From JBGTCY01 sp041748615 (GTDB lineage: Bacteria; Bacteroidota; Bacteroidia; Chitinophagales; CAIOSU01), in NCBI GenBank assembly GCA_041748615.1, contig JBGTCY010000143.1:1-23658 (forward strand): a stretch of 23,658 nucleotides of DNA, in the 5' to 3' direction. The first letter of the stretch is position 1; each line of letters opens with the position of its first letter. Shown here piece by piece: positions 8,376-17,400 of the stretch. The translations under genes were made by a program, and so were the position numbers. Below the pieces are notes generated by a model. That model saw only the letters and a list, made by a program, of their open reading frames with translations, was not told the origin of the DNA and did not search any database.

Positions 8376-10025
8376 CACAAAAGCAATTCTTGAACCGGTT
8401 CCTTTTAAAGCATTCAATAAACTCATGGTTCCGTTTCGAAGTTGAGTGGCAGCGCTGCCACTCATAGAACCGGATTCATCCAGAACAAAAATGATACTCA
8501 TCGGACAGACCGGAACTAAGTCGGGATTTTCCGCGCTACAGGGACTAAAAGTAAGATTCACCATTACTAAGCTGTCGCATCCGTTCACTGTAGTTAAGGA
8601 GTCTAAATAGCTTCCCGGCAACTTTACATATTGACCATTGATTAAAATACTGTCACCCGGACAGATACTCACGTTCTCGTTTAGGTTAAAATTTTCAACC
8701 GTAAGATTTGTAGCAATGATGCTATCGCAAAAATTAGGCAGCACAATCGTATCAAAATAAGTTCCGGAGGTTGTCCGGTTAGCTCCTCCGACAAAATAAG
8801 AATCACCTTGACAGATGGCAACATCAAGAATCGTTAACGCGCCTTGCGTTCCTTTTACAATCACATTATCAAAACGATGATAATGGTCATCATTATTTGC
8901 AGTCCGGGTAATCACTTGTATTCGCAATTGAGAACCTTTTATTCCTTTAACGCCAATTGTTGAAGCTGTGAAAGCGCCAAAACGGTTTGCAAATTCAACG
9001 GTATCTCCGTCAAGAATATAATTCGCGATGATGTAAGCACCACTTCCCAATGCGCCTTGTCTTGAAATATCTAAGGAAATAGAAACACTGCTATGTTCTG
9101 AAATATCAATCAGTGAAGAGTTCCAGATTGCGGGATTCCCCCTCGTGTTCCTTGAAGACCATTGTCCGTTTCTGACATCAAAATGATTCGGGTTAGATTG
9201 AGACAAATCACGTGACCATTTTGGAGATAAATAAGTACCATTCACGTAACTGTTAAAATCTTCCTTGTACAATGTGGTTTCAAAACAGGTTTCACATACA
9301 TCTAAAACTTCCAATACTGTTGATACAATGCTGTCACACCCATTTGCAGCGTTGATAGTGTCAATGTATGTTCCTGGTGTATTACGGTATTCACCTGCAA
9401 GGAAAATACTGTCTTCATCACAGATTTGAGTGGTTAGGTCGGTAAAAAAGCCAGATGTACCGCGAACCCAGATGCTGTCAAAGCGATGTACTTCCCCGAC
9501 ATCATTATTATTCATTCTTATTACAATCTGCAACGTATTGCCAAAAAGAGAAGTTTGAGAAGCTTTTCTTGGACTGAAATCATCAGAAAGACTCCCGTTT
9601 GTTTCAAAGTTAATTTCATTACCACCGTCTAATATATATCGAACCCGAATATAATCACCACTTTCAAGGGTTCCGTCTTCTGCAAGATTTATTGATGCTT
9701 CAACATCCACATTTCCGTAACAACTGATGTCCATGATGGAAGAACGCCATATCACTTCGCCTTTTGTATTATTTGCTGCCATCCATTTATTTCCGCCAAC
9801 TTGCCGGACTTCAAAATAATTTGGTGATTTTCCATTCAGGTCAATGGTCCATTGTGACAATGCTGATGTTGTAGCCCCAACAGTATCACTTTCGAAATCT
9901 TCAAAATAAATGGTCGTTTGAGCTTGTGAATTAAAACTCAGGAAAATAAAAAAGACCATCCAAATGGATAGTCTTCCGCCATAAATATTAGTAGGTTTAC
10001 AACAGTTTGTAATACGGCAGTTCAT
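8373..10025 (-). CDS. N-terminal part of the same VWA surface protein, ends at in-frame TAG
   Basis: This frame gives 550 residues. Residues 1-36 are a signal peptide with a hydrophobic core (WMVFFIFLSF) and a likely cut after SQA or AQ. Two related beta-sandwich modules follow at 37-192 and 250-395, each opening with a (I/L)YxEDF motif and ending near HRFD(S/N)(I/V)xV(R/K)GT. They alternate with three Cys-pair repeats (ICxGDS...NGCDS type) at 200-241, 404-443 and 454-493. The VWA domain then starts at about 510 with the MIDAS motif DESGS (516-520). Translation stops at TAG, codon 551, just after a strand ending RIAFV. The next codons in the same frame read FATQAR, the normal continuation of the VWA sheet. 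Alone this product would be exported but would lack the C-terminal sorting domain and two of the three metal-binding positions. ATG 10025 is a good start because it directly precedes the signal peptide. Confidence 0.88.
   Translation of the reverse strand: MNCRITNCCKPTNIYGGRLSIWMVFFIFLSFNSQAQTTIYFEDFESDTVGATTSALSQWTIDLNGKSPNYFEVRQVGGNKWMAANNTKGEVIWRSSIMDISCYGNVDVEASINLAEDGTLESGDYIRVRYILDGGNEINFETNGSLSDDFSPRKASQTSLFGNTLQIVIRMNNNDVGEVHRFDSIWVRGTSGFFTDLTTQICDEDSIFLAGEYRNTPGTYIDTINAANGCDSIVSTVLEVLDVCETCFETTLYKEDFNSYVNGTYLSPKWSRDLSQSNPNHFDVRNGQWSSRNTRGNPAIWNSSLIDISEHSSVSISLDISRQGALGSGAYIIANYILDGDTVEFANRFGAFTASTIGVKGIKGSQLRIQVITRTANNDDHYHRFDNVIVKGTQGALTILDVAICQGDSYFVGGANRTTSGTYFDTIVLPNFCDSIIATNLTVENFNLNENVSICPGDSILINGQYVKLPGSYLDSLTTVNGCDSLVMVNLTFSPCSAENPDLVPVCPMSIIFVLDESGSMSGSAATQLRNGTMSLLNALKGTGSRIAFV
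8841..9917 (-). repeat. Two diverged copies of a beta-sandwich module
   Basis: Residues 37-192 and 250-395 of the N-terminal fragment align over their whole length, including W(T/S)xDL near the start, IWxSSxxDIS, SGxYIxxxYILDG and the closing HRFD motif. Start-to-start spacing is 213 codons. Each copy is followed directly, or after a very short gap, by a Cys-pair repeat. The fold resembles jelly-roll ligand-binding modules, but no family name is assigned. Confidence 0.75.
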
Positions 10026-10074
10026 TGTATTGGTTTTAGGATGAAAAAGAAAAAAAATGGTTTGTCTCGGTATG

Positions 10075-10103
10075 CAAAGTGATAAAAATTTTGCGCAATC
10101 AAA
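10075..10103 (-). promoter_or_regulatory. Candidate Bacteroidota-type promoter for the VWA gene
   Basis: On the minus strand TTTG (10103-10100) is followed by 17 bases and TCACTTTG (10082-10075). The last box matches the Bacteroidota -7 consensus TAnnTTTG at five of its six fixed positions, and the -33 TTTG spacing fits. The leader to ATG 10025 would be roughly 40-45 bases. Confidence 0.4.
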
Positions 10104-10171
10104 CGTAATTGTTGGAAATTATTATACACCTATCATATAAAATAAAAATTATGCGATTTGATTTTTAGGTT

Positions 10172-13100
10172 CTAATCCTTGTTGATTTCAAGCGTGCCGC
10201 CTGATTTTACATTCAAAGTCGCTTCGGAATCAATAAAAATCTTCATACACTCTCCTGTGAACCCGTTCAAAATTTCGGGATAATAAGGTCTTCCGTTGGG
10301 GATCGTAACAATAGTGTTCTTGTCCGGAATTTCGCAACTCCAGTTTAAGATATTGTGCCAGTCGGTACTGACATTGCCCGTCCAAAGTCCGCTGATGCCA
10401 ATTTCGGCATCCATGGTTACGCTGAAATAATCGCCCTCATTCAGATTGACTCCAGGAAAATTGATGATATTTCCGATTAAAGTAGTTCCTTGTTTGTAAC
10501 GCGATGCGCTTCTGAAGTCATAAGGGTCGCTTTCACTATGAATCAACAATTCAAAGTCACTAGCGGACTTACCGCTGATATTTAAACCGGTTAAATCAAT
10601 AGATAAGGTCACGTTACCTACTTCACCGATTTCATTCACCGCCCAGATTTTTTGAATCCGGCTATGCACACAGGTAGGCAATAGTGTTGTTACTAAACTG
10701 CTCACTGAACCGTTATTACTGTGCCAGACCAAATATTCATCATCGTCTAAATCAGAGGCATATCTTACGCGAACATTGCCATAACCTTGGGCATCGAGAT
10801 GCAAGACACTATCAGCCATTTTTCCAATACCGGCAAGTTCCCTCCCAAAGTCAGGATGTATTGTAGCGCTATTAATTGAATCAGGAACCGGGATTTTGTA
10901 TTTGGCGGATAGGTAATTTTCTATCAAACGCTTTCTGGTAGTGTTGATAGGCGAGTTAGAATAATAAATGAACTCCCCAATCATACCTCTGTAATGAGCG
11001 TTACCTACATCACACGCACTGTGTAAATGCGTAAACGTATTTATTTCTCTGCCAATTCTGTGCCCTTCGTGCCCATTATGCGTTTTGATTGAAGAATGGG
11101 AAACACCATCAACTTTTACACCGTTGAAATACATCTCAATCTGGTGTTCGCTGTAGGTAAGTTGGTGGTCAAATTTTAAGTGTACGATGTAGTTGGTGTT
11201 CGCTGTAACAGGAGCGCTTACGTACCGGGCTAAATTTGTATTGCAACTTTGCTGATTATTCCCGCAATTGGAGCTGTTACTAACCCCCCAGTTCTGGTCG
11301 CAGGAGTGCAGATGAAAGAATAGATTTCCATTATTAATGTAAATATTCAATCCGTTACGTCCGGAACCACCATCATAGATAGTTTGCCTGGAATTTACAT
11401 CATTGCCTGTACGAATCACCATGAAATAATCCCGGTAATCAGCAGTGCCGTTTGTGATTCCCGATTCGGTAATCGTGGTGTAAGTGCCATTAGCCTGAGT
11501 AAACCTGAAAACCGGCATTCCGTTAATTAAATCAGCACCCTGATTTTGGTAATACGGACGGTCGCCACTGCCTGATGATAAACTAATCGTGGAGTTACCA
11601 AAATTGGTCGGATTATATCTCAAACCATTGCTGAATGTTTCTCTTGAGGCATCCATCCAAACCGAAACTTCCTGAATGTCACCCACTCCGCCAGGTCCCT
11701 TCCACTCAAATACAGAATAGTCTTTAATGGTGTAAATATGCTCGTGAGGCGTTCCCAAAGTTGCATTCGTTAAATTGGCGTTTTCCAGCAATTCAAACTC
11801 CACCGTTTCATTAGGGTCAAACACCGCATCCTGTAGATTTAATATCGGTATGCGTAATGATGTTTCGCCCGGTGCGAAGGAAAGTATGCCGCTTTGCGCA
11901 CAAATAAAATCCAAATTAGGTGTTGCTGTTCCTCCGGTACGCTCCCATTCAACAGTGACGATTTTGGTACTGGGAGCGCTCAGAACCACCCTGATATCCG
12001 GCTCGGCAAAAGTTTCAGGGGCAAAATAAGCTGCATCTAAAAACTGAACGGTTGGGGGAGCATCATTATCAATGATTGTCAGTTCAAAAATGATTGGTTC
12101 AACCAAGTCAACCCCGCCCTGCACATTGCTGAGTTCTAAATAAATTGTTTCATCCACTTCATCCAAATTATCATCGATGATTTCAACGGTAATCTGCTTG
12201 ACGGTTTCTCCGGTTGCAAATGCTAAAGTAACGGGGGTAAATAAATAATCTACATTCAAAGTAGCAGTGCCGGATGGTCTGCTGGTACTGAGGTGGACAT
12301 CAACAGTGAACTCGTTGGTCGTAATTCCCGAGCGAACCACGTCAATGGTTATGATGCCTTCGTCTTCATTAAAACTTTGAACATCCAATGCAAAACTGAC
12401 TTCCGGATCATTGTCATTATCATAGATGGAAAATTCCAGCATGGCGGGAGAACCGATGCCCAATCCGGCAGTAGTATTTGCTCCATCAGTGAGATGGATG
12501 TAAAATTTTTCGGTGTTTTCAGGGTCGGTATCACCCACAATCGTGAAATCAATGAAGGCTTCATTTTCCCCCATGGGAAAATCCAAATAATCATCTGCTC
12601 CAATATAATCGTCTGTCAGGAGCGCGGTGCCGTTCGTAAAATAATAATCAACAGCATGAGGAACTACCGGGATGTAATTCAATTTCACCAACACGCTGTC
12701 CGTGGCATCCGTATCATCCTCGAAGCCATAAGATGTCGCGAAAGCGAAGGCAACTTCCGGTTTAATTAATCCAATCGTAACATAAGCGCCATCGGGAATT
12801 TCAGATGTTGCCTTGTAAATGCCATTTCCGCTGTCTTCCAATTCATAAACATCTACATTATTGCCCGCGAAATTGCTCACCGGCTCGGCTTTTTTATCCA
12901 CGATTAAAACATACTTGGTAAATCCGTTTCCCAAAGCTGGTAAGTTGGCTGTATGCACACGAAACTGAACGGGTCCCACATCGCCAATCTGTGTGAAGCG
13001 CCACTCTCTTGCGATGCGTTTGGTGTTGGTGGAATTATTCGGAATATTCGTGGTGATTGCGTTCAAGCCTGCACCGTTGTGCCCTGTAAGTAGATATTCC

Positions 13101-14140
13101 CCATTATCAAGATTGGCAGGCGTAGCGCTGATTTCAAAAATATTGAACCCCTGACTGCGTTCGTGATGCGCGCCATCCTCCTTCCCGATGCCGATTAATT
13201 CATTTGGATATAATGTTTTGTAAGGATAAATATCATTGGTGATAATGTCTTCTCCATATTTCGCTCCCAGATAATTTTCCAAGATGATTCTGCGCGCCTT
13301 ACTCAGCGTATCGCTGTACATCATCAGTTCAGCTAACTTGCCACTAAACGCATTCGAGGCATGGGAGGGTGTTCCGTTACTGTAATTTCTCATATCACTA
13401 TTGACAGCCCCGATACCCGCAGGATCGGTATGCGAACCAACGGCTCTTAATGAATTTTGAGTACTTGACATGAGTGTGCCATTGACATATCCTCTCATAA
13501 ATCCACCTGCAGGGTTTGCGTTTGGAGCGAAGAATTCAAAAATGAATATATAATTGCTGTTGGCTTGGATAGGCTCACTGATGTGTTTAGGTGGGGACGA
13601 CATTACTCCAATGGCTACATCATAGGCGGTAAAATAGAGTCTTCCACTATTAATTTCCATGTTAAAGCCTTGATTATCTCCACCTTGCTCATATAATACT
13701 TGACGTGATGTCACGTCAGAGCCGGAATTGAATACTATCGCATAAGTATGATGCGTGTGCGGAGAATAATTATTGACGTCTGTTGAACTTGCAATCTGTA
13801 AAAATTCATACTGGTTGAAAATCAGAACTGGCTGACCGTTAATCCCCACCGTAGGGTCATTTCTGAATCTCGGATGCCGGTCTGAACTAGAATGCGTGGC
13901 ATTATCGGCAATGGCAGAGGGTGAAATATCAGGAATTGTACCGACATAAGCGCCATCAGCGAGTGTCAGCCTGCTGGCATCAAACCACAACCGGCAGGTG
14001 CTTTGACTGCCGGTTTCTACACTAACTCCACCGGGACCTTTTTGTGAAAATGCCTGCATAAAAAATGCAAACAGTAAAAAAGCAAGCGGGAATAATTTTT
14101 TTCCGGAAACAATAAATGTTTTGAGTAAAATGTACATCAT
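10172..14140 (-). CDS. Exported lectin-like (LamG/ConA-type) and Calx-beta protein, no sorting domain
   Basis: The product has 1,322 residues with a signal peptide (LFPLAFLLFAFFMQAFS, cut near residue 32). Module 1 (34 to about 460) opens KGPGGV, then LWFDASR, and contains a ConA/LamG-like part followed by the ELIGIGKEDGAHHERSQGF segment seen in Bacteroidota DUF8202-type proteins. Three Calx-beta domains follow at about 462-575, 579-693 and 697-806; the middle one is the clearest, with SGTATxxxDY and DETIYLEL. Module 2 starts at WKGPGGVG (813) and repeats the ConA plus ELAGIGK architecture. A short GLWTGNVSTDWHNILNW module ends the protein at GGTLEINKD. Calx-beta domains usually bind calcium and bridge adhesion modules, so the likely role is surface or matrix adhesion. 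Unlike the flanking genes there is no T9SS sorting domain, and none lies in any frame of the 146 bases before the next gene. Tandem ATG codons mark the start. Confidence 0.92.
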   Translation of the reverse strand: MMYILLKTFIVSGKKLFPLAFLLFAFFMQAFSQKGPGGVSVETGSQSTCRLWFDASRLTLADGAYVGTIPDISPSAIADNATHSSSDRHPRFRNDPTVGINGQPVLIFNQYEFLQIASSTDVNNYSPHTHHTYAIVFNSGSDVTSRQVLYEQGGDNQGFNMEINSGRLYFTAYDVAIGVMSSPPKHISEPIQANSNYIFIFEFFAPNANPAGGFMRGYVNGTLMSSTQNSLRAVGSHTDPAGIGAVNSDMRNYSNGTPSHASNAFSGKLAELMMYSDTLSKARRIILENYLGAKYGEDIITNDIYPYKTLYPNELIGIGKEDGAHHERSQGFNIFEISATPANLDNGEYLLTGHNGAGLNAITTNIPNNSTNTKRIAREWRFTQIGDVGPVQFRVHTANLPALGNGFTKYVLIVDKKAEPVSNFAGNNVDVYELEDSGNGIYKATSEIPDGAYVTIGLIKPEVAFAFATSYGFEDDTDATDSVLVKLNYIPVVPHAVDYYFTNGTALLTDDYIGADDYLDFPMGENEAFIDFTIVGDTDPENTEKFYIHLTDGANTTAGLGIGSPAMLEFSIYDNDNDPEVSFALDVQSFNEDEGIITIDVVRSGITTNEFTVDVHLSTSRPSGTATLNVDYLFTPVTLAFATGETVKQITVEIIDDNLDEVDETIYLELSNVQGGVDLVEPIIFELTIIDNDAPPTVQFLDAAYFAPETFAEPDIRVVLSAPSTKIVTVEWERTGGTATPNLDFICAQSGILSFAPGETSLRIPILNLQDAVFDPNETVEFELLENANLTNATLGTPHEHIYTIKDYSVFEWKGPGGVGDIQEVSVWMDASRETFSNGLRYNPTNFGNSTISLSSGSGDRPYYQNQGADLINGMPVFRFTQANGTYTTITESGITNGTADYRDYFMVIRTGNDVNSRQTIYDGGSGRNGLNIYINNGNLFFHLHSCDQNWGVSNSSNCGNNQQSCNTNLARYVSAPVTANTNYIVHLKFDHQLTYSEHQIEMYFNGVKVDGVSHSSIKTHNGHEGHRIGREINTFTHLHSACDVGNAHYRGMIGEFIYYSNSPINTTRKRLIENYLSAKYKIPVPDSINSATIHPDFGRELAGIGKMADSVLHLDAQGYGNVRVRYASDLDDDEYLVWHSNNGSVSSLVTTLLPTCVHSRIQKIWAVNEIGEVGNVTLSIDLTGLNISGKSASDFELLIHSESDPYDFRSASRYKQGTTLIGNIINFPGVNLNEGDYFSVTMDAEIGISGLWTGNVSTDWHNILNWSCEIPDKNTIVTIPNGRPYYPEILNGFTGECMKIFIDSEATLNVKSGGTLEINKD

Positions 14141-14164
14141 AGGCAGTTGCCGGTTGGTTAATCC

Positions 14165-14205
14165 ATTGATTTTATCAAATCAATCTATTGCAGATTAATT
14201 GATTT
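14165..14205 (-). promoter_or_regulatory. Palindromic operator-like site upstream of the Calx-beta gene
   Basis: ATTGATTT (14165-14172), TATC, AAATCAAT (14177-14184) form a perfect 8-bp inverted repeat with a 4-base spacer. A third copy, ATTGATTT, follows at 14198-14205 after 13 bases that contain the TATTGCAG motif. The cluster begins 25 bases upstream of ATG 14140, a position that suits a repressor site or a leader hairpin. Its function is inferred from geometry only. Confidence 0.4.
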
Positions 14206-14427
14206 AGCGTAATGTAAGCGAAGTTCTACGAAAAGTCAAGCAACAGATAAATACATCAGATTTATAATAGCTATGACACAGTACGTAGAATTTTTTTTGG
14301 TAATAATGAAATCTATGGAAATATATTTTTTAACATTACAATAAAATCATTTATGTGACCTTTTTCATTGAGTTGAAAACTATTAATATCATTCAAAACC
14401 TTATTCCGAAGTGATTCGAGTGAAAAT

Positions 14428-14457
14428 AAAAAAGCCCGGCTCTCACCGGGCTTTTTT
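14428..14457 (-). terminator. Intrinsic terminator of the P-domain/T9SS gene
   Basis: A perfect 12-bp stem (14428-14439 with 14446-14457) has core GCCCGG/CCGGGC, a 6-base loop and a six-T tail on the minus strand. It lies 21 bases after the TAA at 14479. Core and loop closely resemble the terminator at 2477-2508. Confidence 0.93.
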
Positions 14458-14478
14458 AATAATCATTCATCCAAAATA

Positions 14479-17400
14479 TTACCTCGCAAGCATCACTTTT
14501 TCTGTAATCACAAGGTCATTGGTTCTGAAGCGATAGAGATAAAAACCTCCTGCCAAATCACCGGGATTGAAAGTTTCACGGTAAAGTTGTGAAGCATTTA
14601 CATTTCCTTCGAATACGGTCGCTACTTTCATTCCGGTAACATTAAAAATTTCAAGCGAAACTCTGGAATCTTCCGGCACGCTGAAATCAAATGTCAACTG
14701 GTCAGTGAACGGATTCGGAAATGCCTGAATAAAGACATTCAGACCTTCAATGCTTGGCAGAAATTCCATTTCATCTTCATGCTTGGGCGTTCCTCCGCTG
14801 TTAATCACGGTAACATTAATCGAACTTAAAGTACCTGCCGTTCCGCTGCCGTTTGCGCCAGCGTGAGGAATTGCTTCAATGAAATAATCTCCCACGCGAA
14901 CATGCCATTTGTTGTAGTTACCGAATTTATCGCCCGCCATCGCGTAGGGAGTTTCATTCTCAATCCGGTATTGGCGTGTATTAATTTTAAAACGGACACT
15001 TCCCAATCCGACTTCCGAACAAACTTCCGCACGGATATTCACAGAAGGATTTACCGCCAAATCAATCACATCACCATCATTCAAAGGACCCAAATCAACA
15101 TTGCTGGCTGCATCCACCAAAGTAAATCCCACCACCTGCAGACCGGATACATTCGGACCAAAGCAAACGCCATCGCAATCCAATTCATCCGGCTGACAGC
15201 AGGTTCCGTTTGTATCTTCTACCGCGCTGCCGCCCAATACACCGTTACAGTCAAATACACAATTACCGAAATCGGTAATTTCACTGGCACCGAACGCGCC
15301 ACCGCTCGCAACCACAGCGCCATCAAAGGTTACACTGTAGGAACCAAAACCCCAATCGCAGCAGATGCCATCGCCAAACGTATCAAAAATTCTGAATTCA
15401 TAACAATGCGTAGCCGGAACACAAAGCACCCAGCGATAGGATGTTTCATCCGCGAGTGAACCTGTGAAGATACTTGCCACGGAGGTGTTTTCAGTCAGGT
15501 CAAATATTTCCCAGGAAGTTTCGACTCCAAAAAAGTCGGTAGTTACTTCAATCGTGAGAAAGACACAATCATCATCAATCACCTCGAAGTTGATAATATC
15601 AGTCAATCCAGCCAATCCGCCAGAGCCATTGGTGCCGTTATAGGTATTGGTGGTTAACTCATAAAATCCAGGTGTTACATTCCACGGGCGATAGTTGCCG
15701 GTGGGGTTATCCCCGGTGAGTGAGTAAGGCGCGATATTTTCCGTTTGGAAAAGATTGCCATTCACGTGAAAACGCACACTTCCTACTTCGCGGCAGGTGT
15801 TTGCCCGAATCGTGAAAGGCGGAAAATTCCGCAGGTTGATAATGTCACCATCCTGTAATGGACCAATGTCCTGATTTGTTGTAGAATTCACCAAGGTGTA
15901 GCTTGTAACTACATTGGTCAATCCCGGGTCGAAAGCGGTAATGGTTCCAGTTCCCTTCGTACCGTCAAACCCATCCAATTGAACATAATAGGTTTCACCC
16001 GGTATCAGACATTTCAATTCCACCTGAGGACAAAACTGGCATCCGGTGTAGCTATCATCATTAGCGCCCACAACTGTAAATGTTGAAAAGTCAGCGCAAT
16101 TTTCCACGCTGTAAACCGCTAATTGCGCATCAATCCCTTCCGCAAAAACAATGACATATCCGCTCAGTGGCGCTACGAAAGTGAACCATTGCGAGTTTTG
16201 AACTTCCGTTTCAATGTTACACCATCCGTCCTGCGATTCGCAGGAACCTAATCCCGGCAATGAACCTGCTCCGGGAGAAACTTCACCCGGCTCGGCAGTT
16301 GTGAAGCGAAGGTCATAAGGAGCGCCAACACCCAACGTCAATGGTTCGGCAAAACAGACATTATCATTCGCAGGCGGAGCCGGACAATCTACGGAAGATA
16401 CATTCATGATGTAATCACCGGGCGTGTTGAAGTTGGCATCCGCAACCACGGGTAAATAATAGGTACCGGCAGGAATCCCTGTAAAAGTAACCGTAAGGTT
16501 TCCGTCAGGACAAGTCACAAAATCAAAATCGCCAGCAGAAAAAACGCTTGCCGGACAATCCGTGTAAACAACAAAAGCTGTTTCCATAATACCGGCACCC
16601 GTACCACAATAATCCATTGTGAGAATATTGCAATTGCCCGTTAGCGTTACTGCTTCCCAGACGGCAGTAGCGCCCAAAATATTTGTTTCTTCAAAGCTTG
16701 GGGTTGCACCGATGGTTGTACCTGTGAAAGTAGCCGGAATGCCATTTGTCAGTACAACAGGCGCAACATCAGCGCAATTATCATTCGCAAGTAAAATCGG
16801 CTGACAGGTAATGGACAAAGTGAAAGAACCCGTAGCACCGCCAAAGCCATGTACTAAAACCAAATATTCACGTCCTGCTTCTGAAAGGAAACCAAGCTCG
16901 GAAGTAAAGCCGAAGCAACCGGCAGCATCGTCATTTCCGGTAACACAAGTTAATGTACCGCAACCATCCGTGTAAACACTGAGCTTGGTATCAAAATCCG
17001 CGTTGTTGCAGGTGCTGACAATTACAAACTCTCCGGTGCCTGTGTAAGAATACCAAACTCCGGGTGAAGTGTTGGAGGTAACGCAAGTAGCGGCATTGTC
17101 AGCATTGGTTCCGATAGTAGAGCCTTGTATCAACTGACCGCAACTGATTGGAAGCGCGTCTGTACAATCATCGTTATTCGCCAAAGCCTCGCAGGTAATG
17201 GATAATGCGAAATCACCAACTGCACCCCCGAAGCCATGTACTAAAATCAGGTACTCTACGCCATCATCCGTTGGAAAAGAAACTTCTGAAGTAAAACCTG
17301 CACAGCCGGTAAAATCATCATTGCCTGCCACACACGTTAAGTTGCCGCAACCATCCGTGTAAACTCCGATTTTAGTATCAAAGGATGCGCTGTTGCAAGT

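Larger units (their letters stand above)
2529..10025 (-). pseudogene. Whole VWA/CHRD/T9SS gene, interrupted by one amber codon
   Basis: The two frames above join without any frameshift. From ATG 10025 to TAG 2529 there are 2,498 sense positions, with only codon 551 (8375-8373) being a stop. The protein family logic is continuous across it: signal peptide and MIDAS DESGS lie before the stop; the MIDAS Thr and Asp, the repeats and the sorting domain lie after it. A single base change from GAG, CAG, AAG or similar would explain the stop. I cannot tell a real nonsense mutation from a sequencing or assembly error or a polymorphic site. Stop-codon reassignment is unlikely, because the gene's own final stop, 21 bases before a terminator, is also TAG. 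Confidence 0.75.
14141..14478. other. 338-bp AT-rich intergenic region
   Basis: This holds the terminator of the downstream-reading P-domain gene (14428-14457) and the palindromic cluster before the Calx-beta gene (14165-14205). No clear TAnnTTTG box, small ORF with coding features or RNA gene was seen in the remaining stretch. Confidence 0.7.

Noticed and set aside
10026..10171. Terminator between the Calx-beta and VWA genes
   Set aside because: Only a weak AT-only pairing is visible, with no GC stem, so I do not call one.
12293..12769. Plus-strand open frame of 158 codons inside the Calx-beta gene
   Set aside because: Antisense shadow of the Calx-beta coding sequence, with composition unlike a real protein and no independent support.
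14863..15459. Plus-strand open frame of 198 codons inside the P-domain gene
   Set aside because: It lies wholly antisense to a gene with clear domains and shows no domain, signal peptide or promoter of its own.
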